Positions 8,715 to 16,492 of a stretch of DNA of 64,000 nt are shown piece after piece (position 1 is the first letter of the stretch; each line of letters begins with the position of its first letter). The DNA is from Streptomyces alboflavus. Lineage in GTDB: Bacteria > Actinomycetota > Actinomycetes > Streptomycetales > Streptomycetaceae. The stretch covers positions 62,001-126,000 of the forward strand of contig NZ_JNXT01000017.1 in assembly GCF_000716675.1 (NCBI RefSeq), in the 5' to 3' direction. Made by a program: the position numbers and the translations under genes. A model generated the notes under the pieces. The model was not told where the DNA came from, did not search any database, and worked only from the letters and a program-made list of their open reading frames with translations.

Positions 8715-8732
8715 CTTCGATGTCAAAGGACA
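8666..8732. repeat. Right transposon end with two TnsB-type repeats
   Basis: The terminal repeat (CGACTAACTTCGATGTCAAA followed by GGACA) is inverted relative to the left end. A second repeat, CTTGACATCCAACCTAGTCG, lies 22 bases inside and points the same way as the left-end repeats. It lies within the last codons of tniQ. Spacing and orientation are therefore not the simple mirror of the left end. Confidence 0.8.
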
Positions 8733-8737
8733 AATCC
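8733..8737. repeat. Right 5-bp target duplication of the Tn7-like element
   Basis: AATCC, identical to the five bases before the left end. Confidence 0.93.
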
Positions 8738-9161
8738 GCGCCGAGCACACCGTAGGCGCGACTCTGCTGCCCTGCTCGGCCCCGCCTCTCGGCATCATGG
8801 TCGAGTCACCACCCGCACCGTGTGGATGACGGATTGCCCAGCGCTCTCCGCCAGCTACTCTGCATCGCGGCGGAGGCTTCGCTGTTGAGGCCCAACGGCG
8901 AGTGCCGGATTGATACCGGATTCGTCGCGGCAGCGTCGACAGAACAGACGGCGGGGCAGTCACCGCCGCGTCACATGCAAAGCTCGATGCGCCAGAGGTG
9001 CTCGGCAGCTTGGTCATCGACCAGTGCTGGAAGACGGCAGCGTTGGCTCGGTGTTCCTCGCATTCGCGCCCGGCACCCCGGGATGGCGGGAGGGTGTCGT
9101 CTGTCGACGGGGCAGACTGCGTCCGCGCGCCGTGCCGCGCGATCCGGTGAATCGAGGGGTA
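8738..9161. other. Gene-free stretch between transposon and MazG-like gene
   Basis: About 420 bases in which I see no supported gene. Its left edge is the continuation of the DNA into which the transposon inserted. Open frames exist on both strands but lack family resemblance and good ribosome sites; the region may be a remnant. Confidence 0.45.
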
Positions 9162-9467
9162 TCAGCCCTCGCGCACACGGACGGGCACTCCTTGTTCGTC
9201 GCGCCTGTACTCACGCCGCGCGTTCTTCTCGATCTTCTGGGCGACCTCGTGACCGAGGTCGATGTCGTTCATCTCGGCCAAGGCCGCCAAGTACAAGAAC
9301 ACGTCGGCCAGTTCCTCGCCGAAGTCCGGCAGGCGCTTGCGCCATGCTGTGAACGCCTCGCCGACTTCGGCGTTCAGAAGACCGAACTCAAGTGGCACGT
9401 CAGTGGTGTTGAACCCCTTCGCGGTCTTGTTCTCCCAGGCGAGCTTCTGGGCGGTCCGGATTTCCAA
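9162..9467 (-). CDS. MazG-like nucleotide pyrophosphohydrolase
   Basis: All-alpha NTP pyrophosphohydrolase that converts (d)NTPs, often modified ones, to monophosphates. The metal-binding acidic pattern is present: LNAEVGEAF (ExxE) and GEELADVFLYLA (ExxD), with Lys/Arg-rich helices between. I start it at a TTG preceded at short range by GGAGG, giving 101 residues, the normal size for single-domain MazG-like proteins. A longer upstream reading would add a tail without family resemblance. It is the last gene of the leftward operon, where it could clear or generate nucleotide monophosphates for the pathway. Confidence 0.8.
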   Translation of the reverse strand: MEIRTAQKLAWENKTAKGFNTTDVPLEFGLLNAEVGEAFTAWRKRLPDFGEELADVFLYLAALAEMNDIDLGHEVAQKIEKNARREYRRDEQGVPVRVREG

Positions 9468-9547
9468 GGCTCCTCCGGGGCAGTACAGCAGTTGCTGCCG
9501 CAGCCTACCGAGGGCCAAGTGGCTCCCGCTGACGGATGCGCGGGGTC

Positions 9548-10048
9548 TCACCCCGTGGAAGGAAGATCGAGTCTCGTCGTGTCGATGGTTTCCACGGGGC
9601 AATACGACGCGAGCGTCTCGAAGGTCCGCTGGTAGATCGTCACGAGGTCCGAGATCTCGTCCAGGCCGGCGGCTGCCCCGTCACGCTGCAGCAGTCGCTG
9701 CTGTATCACGACCGGAGGTGCGATCAGGTGAAGGAAGACACCGTTCCGGCTGACGACAGTCTCAGCAAGATCAATCGCCTGGGTCCAGGTGAGCCGCGAA
9801 CGCCCGCGCAACAGTGGACCGTAGACGAGTTCACTCAGGAAACACCGGTCGAGGAGCAGCCGTCCGGGTTTGTCCAGGAGCTCGCGGTACCGGCTCACCA
9901 GGTCCAGATGATCCGGGGTACGGGGCGAGTGGGTGATGGTGAAGCCGTGTTGGCAGGCCAAGCGGGTCGCGAGCGTGCTCTTGCCGACGCCGTCGCATCC
10001 CTCCAGGACCAGGGTCTCGTGTTTCACCGCCACCGTCTCGACGTTCAT
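9548..10048 (-). CDS. P-loop nucleotide kinase, thymidylate-kinase-like
   Basis: A 166-residue P-loop kinase with Walker A GCDGVGKST at about residues 17-25. LLLDRCFLSELVYGP resembles the DR(Y/F) region of dTMP kinases, and a LID-like QQRLLQRDG segment follows. It would phosphorylate a nucleoside monophosphate or a modified nucleoside. It is shorter than housekeeping Tmk (about 210) and closer to phage or cluster-associated kinases. The ATG overlaps the stop of the deoxyribosyltransferase-like gene (ATGA). The substrate cannot be read from the sequence. Confidence 0.75.
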   Translation of the reverse strand: MNVETVAVKHETLVLEGCDGVGKSTLATRLACQHGFTITHSPRTPDHLDLVSRYRELLDKPGRLLLDRCFLSELVYGPLLRGRSRLTWTQAIDLAETVVSRNGVFLHLIAPPVVIQQRLLQRDGAAAGLDEISDLVTIYQRTFETLASYCPVETIDTTRLDLPSTG

Positions 10049-10989
10049 GACCGCAGCCACTCGTCGAGCGCCGCCGGATCGGACAGGTGGGCGGAGGAGG
10101 CGTACTGGATCATCAGGTTGCGCCAGTTCGGCTCGCGGCCGTGGGCGTGGGTGAAGGTGAGGCGGGGCTGGTACGCGGCGATCCGGGTGCCACACGCCGA
10201 CGCCGCCCCGATGAGCAGGGCCGCTCCCGGCGGTGTCTCCGGACCTGACACGTCGGCGATCAGCACGTCCGCAGTCAGCGCATCGTTCAGATCCTGGTGT
10301 GCCGCCACCACAGGGTCGGGTGCCTCGAACCGGCCGGGAGCACACAGCACATAGCCCGCAGCCGAAGCCAGTGCTGTCAACACGCCTTGCCAGGCGAGAT
10401 ACGGGGACGGCTCCACGAAGGCCACCTTCCCGGCTCCGTCGCGCGGTGACGCGGTGGCCGGTCTGCGAGCGGGGAGATCGAGCAGATTCTCGACTGCCGC
10501 CTCCAGAGCCCAGTCGAGCTGGCCCTCATTACGGTCGACGAATGCCTCCAAGCGCGTCTTGGCCGCGTCCGCAGACTGCTGGTCGGCCAGCCGGGCCACC
10601 CGGACCACGCTGGTGGCAGCTGCTTGCACGATTGGATCGGGAAACTCGAGCCGGGGCCCACCCGCCGACATCGAGTAGGTCTGGAAGTCGGTCGTCACGA
10701 CGACTACGGGGACGCCAAGGGCGCAGGCGTAGCCGATCTCCATGCACACGCCGTCGTCCAGACTCGGTCCGTGCAGGATGGCGATCATGGCGGTCAACTT
10801 CCCCAGCCGTTCACGGTCCAGCTCGAACAGGCGCTGCCCTTTCACATCGGCGATCAGGTCCTCCTCGTTGGTGTCGCAGAAGGGGAGGAAGACGTTCTCT
10901 GGTCCCGTCTTTTCGGCGACCCGTTGTGCGAGTCGGGCGGCGAGGGCACGGTCATGAGCGGCGAACAGTCGGTGGGCAACGTAGTACAC
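10045..10989 (-). CDS. Two-domain nucleoside 2-deoxyribosyltransferase-like protein (possible CMP-type N-glycosidase)
   Basis: The first domain (residues 1-160) has the family active-site stretch DDGVCMEIGYACALGVP, with the catalytic Glu at residue 84. The second (about 185-314) repeats the fold, but the matching segment PGAALLIGAASACG has no Glu, so it looks catalytically dead. The superfamily includes the CMP and hydroxymethyl-CMP hydrolases of nucleoside antibiotic pathways (BlsM/MilB type), which release the free pyrimidine base. A cytidylate-hydroxymethylase-like gene lies in the same locus, which makes that role attractive here but unproven. The usual family length is about 150-170, so 314 fits a tandem duplication. 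Confidence 0.75.
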   Translation of the reverse strand: MYYVAHRLFAAHDRALAARLAQRVAEKTGPENVFLPFCDTNEEDLIADVKGQRLFELDRERLGKLTAMIAILHGPSLDDGVCMEIGYACALGVPVVVVTTDFQTYSMSAGGPRLEFPDPIVQAAATSVVRVARLADQQSADAAKTRLEAFVDRNEGQLDWALEAAVENLLDLPARRPATASPRDGAGKVAFVEPSPYLAWQGVLTALASAAGYVLCAPGRFEAPDPVVAAHQDLNDALTADVLIADVSGPETPPGAALLIGAASACGTRIAAYQPRLTFTHAHGREPNWRNLMIQYASSAHLSDPAALDEWLRS

Positions 10990-11010
10990 AGGGAGGCTCC
11001 CATCGAGGGC

Positions 11011-11829
11011 TCAAGGTCGGCGCGGAGCCGGAAGGGGTAAGGGAGGGGCTGAGATGTGAGCAGCAGCGGCGGCCGCAGCTGCTGGAAGGGCAATCTCCGG
11101 AGTGGCGCCTTGTGCGCGATAGGCGAGGTAGGTGCCGGCCAGGGTGTCGCCGGCGCCGGTCACTTCGCCGTACACCGGGTCGGGCGGGTAAACCTCCGCG
11201 GCAGGCCGTCCCCAACGGTAGACGCGCACAGGGCGCGGGCCGTCGGTGACCACTACCTCAGCCAGGTCGGCGATGGCAGCGACTTGAGCGAGCAGTCGAT
11301 GCTCAGCGGCGTTGACGAACACGGTCGTGGCCTTCGTCAGCCAGGGAGCTGCTTCACGCATCATCTGCTCCGCGCTCGTCAAGAAGAAGTCGAGACTGAA
11401 CTGGGCCGAACAGGAGTCGAGGGCGTGCAGCAGCGCGGCCACGTCGAGAGGTCGACGACAGCAGAGGTGGTAGACGTGGCCTGGGTGGTTCGCGATGCGG
11501 TCGAGTGCATGGGACGTCCCAGCGCGCGGCGCTCCATACTGCGCATCCACGGCCAGAAGTTGACCGTGAGCGTCATAGTCCAGAGTGAATGCCGTCGACG
11601 AATCCTCGCTGACGTGCAGAGCGGACCAGTCGAGACCGTCTACGATCACCGCGCCAGGCAGATCCTGCAGGTCTCGTCCAACGACTGCGACGGGCGCCGC
11701 CGCGGTTCCCGCTCGGGCTGCCGCAAGCGACACCAACAGCGCGGCTCCGCCTAGCTGTTCGCCGCCTCGGTCGTCCGGGTACCGGGTGCGGTCGCGCGAG
11801 ATGTTGCCGATGACCGACAGGCTGTTCAT
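11011..11829 (-). CDS. PfkB-family sugar/nucleoside kinase
   Basis: Ribokinase-fold kinase of 272 residues. The C-terminal PfkB signature EVTGAGDTLAGTYLAYRAQG contains the anion hole and catalytic Asp. The N-terminus (SVIGNISRDR, then GGAALLVSLAAARAG) matches the first family motif in weak form. It would phosphorylate a sugar or nucleoside hydroxyl, consistent with recycling a ribose or activating a nucleoside. Gaps of 21 bases to both neighbours place it in the leftward operon. The substrate is unknown. Confidence 0.82.
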   Translation of the reverse strand: MNSLSVIGNISRDRTRYPDDRGGEQLGGAALLVSLAAARAGTAAAPVAVVGRDLQDLPGAVIVDGLDWSALHVSEDSSTAFTLDYDAHGQLLAVDAQYGAPRAGTSHALDRIANHPGHVYHLCCRRPLDVAALLHALDSCSAQFSLDFFLTSAEQMMREAAPWLTKATTVFVNAAEHRLLAQVAAIADLAEVVVTDGPRPVRVYRWGRPAAEVYPPDPVYGEVTGAGDTLAGTYLAYRAQGATPEIALPAAAAAAAAHISAPPLPLPAPRRP

Positions 11830-11850
11830 CGCCGATTCCCCCGGACCGGT

Positions 11851-12672
11851 TCAGCAGTGGACGTGGGCACAATCGACTACCCGCGTGCAGACCGGTCGAC
11901 GGGTGCACAGGCGGGGCGAAGGGCCGTTCAGATAGAGCCGCTTGAAGTAGATCAATACGAGGTGCACCCACCAGGTCGGTTCGACGCCAGCGGGGATGGA
12001 CACCCGGTAGTCGAGAGCGTCGACCAGCCGCCGGAAATCGACGGACCGGGCTCGAACCCCTTCTTCAAGCAGACATCGGAACCGCTCGTGTGCCGCGGCG
12101 CCCGAGCCCACAGAAGCCCCCAGGGCGGGTGCCAGCTTGGTGACCATGCCAGAGTCGACCGGGATGATTCCGCAGTGATAGCCGCGGGCGTACAGCACGG
12201 CGCACTGGGCGACCTTGTACGACGCTCCTCGGACCTCGCGTGCGAAGTCGTGGATCAGCAAATCGCAGTCAGTATCCGCGGCAAGCGGGTCGACGGAAGC
12301 CTTCTCCCAGCTCTGTAGCAGCTCCGTGAGGGACCGAAGGTACGAAATGCGGGTCTGGCCGAGCCCGAGCGGCTGAACAAGCTGGGCAAGCTCAGCGTCG
12401 GTGCTGGCGGTGAGCCGGTCGAATCCGAGGGCGTCGGCGTCGACCACGACTCGCGCATAGATGTCGATCATTCGGTAGGAGACGCGGGTCGACCAGCCCG
12501 CGACCGCCATCCGCAGGCGCGGATCGGTCACTGCGGTGGGCCACCACCGGTTCTCGTCATGGTTGGCCTCGACCTCGGCCTTGACGTCCGGAAGGCTCGC
12601 CGCGCGCTCGACGAGGTGATGGATGCGGGCGATGTCGCTCCGGCTCGGTTCCGTACGGAAAGACCGTTTCAT
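11851..12672 (-). CDS. Helix-hairpin-helix glycosylase-like protein (HhH-GPD fold)
   Basis: A 273-residue protein whose central part resembles endonuclease III-type glycosylases. LVQPLGLGQTRISYLRSL matches their interdomain helices. REVRGASYKVAQCAVLYARG is hairpin-like with Lys153, and GIIPVDSGMVTKL carries Asp173 where glycosylases have the catalytic Asp. Lys and Asp are 20 apart, against 18 in endonuclease III. No Fe-S cysteine cluster is visible. Because it lies in a nucleotide-modifying operon, it may act on a nucleotide or modified base rather than in repair. HhH relatives in phage base-hypermodification pathways (alpha-glutamyl/putrescinyl-thymine pyrophosphorylases) are one precedent. 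The start forms an ATGA overlap with the gene before it. Confidence 0.55.
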   Translation of the reverse strand: MKRSFRTEPSRSDIARIHHLVERAASLPDVKAEVEANHDENRWWPTAVTDPRLRMAVAGWSTRVSYRMIDIYARVVVDADALGFDRLTASTDAELAQLVQPLGLGQTRISYLRSLTELLQSWEKASVDPLAADTDCDLLIHDFAREVRGASYKVAQCAVLYARGYHCGIIPVDSGMVTKLAPALGASVGSGAAAHERFRCLLEEGVRARSVDFRRLVDALDYRVSIPAGVEPTWWVHLVLIYFKRLYLNGPSPRLCTRRPVCTRVVDCAHVHC

Positions 12673-13379
12673 GTGCTCACTCCGGCGGAGAGTCTGGCCG
12701 CGTGCAGGGCAATGGCAAGGTTGGACGAGACCACCGGTCTGCCCAGCTCTTCTTCCAGGGCCTGGACGCAGGACAGCGTGTGCCAACCGGTGCACGAGAG
12801 CACCACCGCGTCGGCGGCACGCAACGTGTCCGGTGGCAGTCGGTACAGCAGCGTACGGACATCGGCGGGCCGGACGTCGGCGAAACCGTCATCGAGCCCG
12901 AGGCTCGTGTGCGCCCGGACAGCGACGCCCCCGGCCCGCAACGCGTCGACCTCCGAGCGAGTGACGGCATCGGGGTACGGCGTGGCGAGCACCACCCGTG
13001 TGGCGTTGAACGAAGCCAGAGCCCCGAGCAGAGCATCGAAGGCGGTGATGGTCTCCCATGGAAGCGGCGGTCCTCCGGTAAACCCTGCGGAGGTACAGGC
13101 CAACACCACGGCGTCCAGGGGCACGTGCCTCAACGAGTCCATGGCGGTGGTGGACGCCTCGCGCAGGCCGTACCAGAACGACGCATCCACTGCGGTCGTC
13201 CGAGACGCGGGGACAAGACGCGCGTAATGGAACACGGTGTGCACCAGGCCCAGACGCGGGAGTTCCTCCTCGACGGCCACGTTCGCCCACGGCAGCAACA
13301 CCCCTACGCGAACGGTCCGCTCGGCCCGCGAGTCCAATTCGGCGAGCAGGCCGAGCGTGCTCTCATGCGGCGGGGGCAA
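12669..13379 (-). CDS. Asp/Glu racemase or maleate isomerase superfamily protein
   Basis: The 236-residue two-domain fold has paired catalytic cysteines: Cys95 in VVLACTSAGF and Cys196 in VVLSCTGWHT. This is the pattern of aspartate/glutamate/hydantoin racemases and maleate cis-trans isomerases, which use two Cys to move a proton alpha to a carboxylate. The GVLLPWANVAVEEELPRL start is typical of the maleate isomerase/arylmalonate decarboxylase branch. The first 16 bases lie inside the end of the radical SAM gene, so the two are coupled. It could set stereochemistry of an amino- or hydroxy-acid building block; the substrate is unknown. Confidence 0.75.
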   Translation of the reverse strand: MPPPHESTLGLLAELDSRAERTVRVGVLLPWANVAVEEELPRLGLVHTVFHYARLVPASRTTAVDASFWYGLREASTTAMDSLRHVPLDAVVLACTSAGFTGGPPLPWETITAFDALLGALASFNATRVVLATPYPDAVTRSEVDALRAGGVAVRAHTSLGLDDGFADVRPADVRTLLYRLPPDTLRAADAVVLSCTGWHTLSCVQALEEELGRPVVSSNLAIALHAARLSAGVST

Positions 13380-14889
13380 GGCGTTCCCCGTAGATGAGGC
13401 GAGGGGCGTGGCCGGTCACTCGGAGAGCCGCATCCGTGGCCACGGGGACAGCGGCTCCCCTCTCCACTATCTGGATCGAGTAGGAGCCCAGCCGTCGGAA
13501 CCAGGTACCGCGGTCACTCACGAAGTAGGAGTGCAGTCCGGGTACCTCCAGTCCATGTGGGTAGACGCGTTCCTTCATCGGTTGATCCCAGCCGTGGTCG
13601 ATGTCCGCCTTCCACGATGCGAAGTGCTCCACCGAAGGCAGCGGTCCGGGTAGCCCTTCTTCCGCGAGGGGCGTGCCCGGGAACGCGCGAACCTGCCTGA
13701 CGTTGGTGCGATGACAGAGCAGCCCCGCCTCCAGGATGTTCGTGAGGTGCGTCAGGTTCGCGATGTGGGTCGCATGGGTCTCGCCGGGCAATCCGTAGAT
13801 CAGATTCAGTCCTGGGAGCAGCTTGGGAAGACCGCCCGGCCCGCGCTCGGCACCGGCATCGTTGATGTGCTCCACCGCGCGCCGCAGGATCTCGGGCGTG
13901 CAGGTGAGGGTGTTCCGCTCGATGACGACCTGATCGAAGCTCTCGATTCCCATCGGTGCGCAGTTGCCCTCGGTGCAGAACTCTGCCACCAGCTTGGCGA
14001 TCCGAAGGCCGACGGGTGCCGCGACAGCGAGCGGGTCGGCATTGTCGATGTGCAGCACCTCAAGATCGGGGCAGCGGTCCCGAATGCCCGCGAGGAGCGT
14101 GTGGATCGCGTCCTCGCTGCGATGTTGATAGGAGAAGAAGCACGTCTGTTGGCCCAGACGGAAGTTACGGACGCCGGCGTCGTAGAGCTGACCGGCCTCT
14201 TCGATCACGTCGCTGACATCACGGAAGACTACGAGAGGCGACTTGCTCGGCTCGCTGCAGAAGTTGCAGAACCTGCGGCGGGTGCACCCGCGATACAACT
14301 CCAGCTCGGCGATGGGCCGCCAGAGCATCTGGGCCACCAGCCCGCCGAAGTCCCTGCGTTCCTTGCGGAGCATCCCGTACGCCGCCGGCGTACGGCTTCC
14401 TCCTGCAAGCCCATCAGCGGTGAGCGTGTGCGTGTGGACCGCATCGAACAGCCCCGCGTACTCGGCGGGAGATTCCAGTGCGTATGTCGACAGAGGACCG
14501 AGCAGGATGCGCTGTCCACGCACGCAGGCCATCGCGCGAGCGATCTCCTCAAGACTGCCGTTGACCGCGTGCAGGTGGACGCTCGGAACCTTGTCGCCAG
14601 CGATGACGACAACGCGGTCCGCCCGATGGAGAAGATCGACGGCCTGCGTCCGGTTCGTCGTCGCGGAGTAGGTCAGGGGGTCGCTGAGGGGTGGGTCCAC
14701 CGCGGGCTTCCCCCCGGCGAGGCACCAGCGCACGTCGTCGATGGTCAGGTATCGCACGTCCGCCTCGGGCTGTGCCGTGGTCAGAGCAGACCAGGCAGCG
14801 CGTACGTACGTGGACAGGTAGGGAGGAACACCTAGTCCGCTCGGTTCCACGGTGAAGGCGTCCAGGATCACAACGATGGGCTTAGGCAT
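13363..14889 (-). CDS. Radical SAM enzyme with unusual CX5CX2C cluster motif
   Basis: A 508-residue protein. Residues 1-180 look like an N-terminal Rossmann/cobalamin-binding-like domain (VVILDAFTVEPSG, PPYLSTYV). A radical SAM barrel follows. The iron-sulfur cysteines are C202, C208 and C211 in YRGCTRRRFCNFC, i.e. CX5CX2C rather than CX3CX2C. LNLIYGLPGET and RAFPGTPLAEEG are typical later-barrel segments of the B12/UPF0313-like radical SAM group. It would cleave SAM to start radical chemistry on an unknown substrate. It is the first gene of the leftward operon, divergent from the Xre/TPR regulator. Confidence 0.8.
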   Translation of the reverse strand: MPKPIVVILDAFTVEPSGLGVPPYLSTYVRAAWSALTTAQPEADVRYLTIDDVRWCLAGGKPAVDPPLSDPLTYSATTNRTQAVDLLHRADRVVVIAGDKVPSVHLHAVNGSLEEIARAMACVRGQRILLGPLSTYALESPAEYAGLFDAVHTHTLTADGLAGGSRTPAAYGMLRKERRDFGGLVAQMLWRPIAELELYRGCTRRRFCNFCSEPSKSPLVVFRDVSDVIEEAGQLYDAGVRNFRLGQQTCFFSYQHRSEDAIHTLLAGIRDRCPDLEVLHIDNADPLAVAAPVGLRIAKLVAEFCTEGNCAPMGIESFDQVVIERNTLTCTPEILRRAVEHINDAGAERGPGGLPKLLPGLNLIYGLPGETHATHIANLTHLTNILEAGLLCHRTNVRQVRAFPGTPLAEEGLPGPLPSVEHFASWKADIDHGWDQPMKERVYPHGLEVPGLHSYFVSDRGTWFRRLGSYSIQIVERGAAVPVATDAALRVTGHAPRLIYGERLAPAA

Positions 14890-15104
14890 GAGTCCCCTTC
14901 TGGTCGCCGCCGAACTCTCCGGCGGCTCAGTGCGGAGATGGCAAGGGGCATGGGCTCGCCGCCTCCGGCGCGTCCCCAGTCTCGGCAGAAGAGGTCCGCG
15001 ATAGCAGGGGGCGTCGGGGTTGTCCGGTTGCACGGAGGTTGTACTCGCACGGCAGGCTGTCCGAAGGCCGGGACAGAGAGTGACCGCTTGGGCATCATCG
15101 ACGT
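14890..15104. promoter_or_regulatory. Divergent promoter region of the biosynthetic locus
   Basis: A 215-bp gap separates the starts of the leftward radical SAM operon and the rightward regulator. It must hold both promoters. I could not pick out convincing -35/-10 pairs or a clear operator. Confidence 0.45.
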
Positions 15105-16487
15105 ATGAGCGGTGAGACAGCGTCGAGCGAGCCCAACAAGACCCTCTTCGTCGTGCTGAAGGAAGCGGGTTGTTCGCACGCCGCGCTGGCTCGGCGAGTC
15201 GTCGAACTGGGCCGTCGCCAAGGTGTGGTGATGCGCTACGACAAAGCGTCGGTCACCCGATGGCTCCAGGGAATGCAACCCAGGGGACGAGCAACGGAGT
15301 TCATCGCTGCCGCACTCTCCGAAATGCTCAATCGACCAGTGGCACCAGCGGACTTAGGCTTCTCAGCTGCCCCTCTGAAGCCGGTGATTACGCGAGCCCT
15401 GTCTTACTCTGAAGACGTGGGTGAAACGCTGCACACGCTCGCCGAACTCGGTTCTACCGCCATCTCCCGACGCAGCCTGCTCGGCACCGTGCCCTTTGTG
15501 GCATCTGCGTTGCTGGAGCCACAGAGGCAGTGGCTGCTCTGGCTCCTGGAAGAGGAACAGCAGCCGACCCTGGCTGTCGTCGAGGGTGGCGGTCAGGTCG
15601 AGCAAGTCCAAGCCATGATCAAGATGTTCGACCAGATGGACAACACCTACGGTGGCGGCGGAGTCCACTCCAGCATCGTGAACTACCTGACCGTCGAAGT
15701 CGTGCCGATGCTCCAGCAGCGCGGCATCCCTCATCACCAGCGGAAGCAGCTCTTCACCGCCGGCGCGAAGCTGGCTGCAATGGCGGGTTGGTGTTCATAC
15801 GACTCGGCGGAGTACGGCCTGGCCCTGTGCAACATGAACATGGCCCTTAGTCTGTGCAAAGAAGGCGGTGACCGGGTGCTCGGCGGGCAGATCCTCGCGG
15901 GCCTGTCGCACCTCTTCACCAACCTCGGTTATCCGCGCGACGGTGTCGCACTCGCCCGAATCGGCATTGCCACCGCCAAGTCGGCCGGCAGCCCGATGGG
16001 GCTGATGCGCCTCCATGCCATGGCCGCACGCGGGCACGCGGCCCTCGGCGACGGGCGAGCCGCGACGGCTTCGCTGCACGCAGCGGCCCAGTCTCTGGAC
16101 TCTAGTCGGGGCGCCTTGCAGGAGTCGGAGTGGGTTCGGTACCTGGACCCTCACTATCTAGAGGCCGAAGCGGCCCTGTGCCACAGGGACTTGGGCGAGT
16201 CAACGAAAGCAGAACGACTGGCTGAAGCGTCTGTCACTGCGAACGCCGAACGTCGCCGTCGGCAGGCAATCAGCCGGTCGGTGCTGGCCACCGCTCATCT
16301 GCAGCAGGGCCGCCTCGACCAGGCCATCAGCACGGCCACCCACGCCTTGAACGGATTGAGTGGCGTCCACTCCGAGCGCTCCGTCCAGGCCCTGCGGGAA
16401 TTCAGATCGAGGCTCGAGCCACGGCGAAATGAGCCGATGGTCCGCGAATTCGAGCGGAAGGCGAAACCCATCCTCGGCGCTGCCTGA
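15105..16487 (+). CDS. Xre-like helix-turn-helix regulator with TPR-like domain
   Basis: A 460-residue Streptomyces-type regulator. The N-terminal DNA-binding part (about 12-85) reads FVVLKEAGCSHAALARRVVE followed by KASVTRWLQGMQP, a helix-turn-helix. The long alpha-helical remainder (about 180-450) has tetratricopeptide-like alternation (ALCNMNMALSLCKEGGD, AERLAEASVTANAERRR, AISTATHALNGL). Such proteins often sit in natural-product clusters and respond to a small molecule or peptide. It reads away from the leftward operon across a shared promoter region and converges on the SDR gene with only five bases between stops. It is a good candidate for cluster control. Confidence 0.85.
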   Translation: MSGETASSEPNKTLFVVLKEAGCSHAALARRVVELGRRQGVVMRYDKASVTRWLQGMQPRGRATEFIAAALSEMLNRPVAPADLGFSAAPLKPVITRALSYSEDVGETLHTLAELGSTAISRRSLLGTVPFVASALLEPQRQWLLWLLEEEQQPTLAVVEGGGQVEQVQAMIKMFDQMDNTYGGGGVHSSIVNYLTVEVVPMLQQRGIPHHQRKQLFTAGAKLAAMAGWCSYDSAEYGLALCNMNMALSLCKEGGDRVLGGQILAGLSHLFTNLGYPRDGVALARIGIATAKSAGSPMGLMRLHAMAARGHAALGDGRAATASLHAAAQSLDSSRGALQESEWVRYLDPHYLEAEAALCHRDLGESTKAERLAEASVTANAERRRRQAISRSVLATAHLQQGRLDQAISTATHALNGLSGVHSERSVQALREFRSRLEPRRNEPMVREFERKAKPILGAA

Positions 16488-16492
16488 CGGGC

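Larger units (their letters stand above)
2736..8732 (+). mobile_element. Minimal Tn7-like transposon (tnsABC-tniQ) interrupted by an IS256-family element
   Basis: A 5,997-bp element begins TGTCCTTTGACA and ends with the inverse TGTCAAAGGACA, flanked by AATCC duplications. It encodes TnsA, TnsB, TnsC and TniQ in that order on one strand, with ATGA overlaps, and essentially nothing else. There is no TnsE, CRISPR-Cas module or obvious cargo. Subtracting the nested insertion sequence and its duplication leaves about 4.5 kb. The ends carry multiple TnsB-type repeats, three at the left and two at the right. The intact duplication shows it arrived by transposition at this spot. Confidence 0.93.

Noticed and set aside
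2736..8732. CRISPR-associated transposon
   Set aside because: No Cas gene, repeat-spacer array or guide-like sequence is present in or next to the element.
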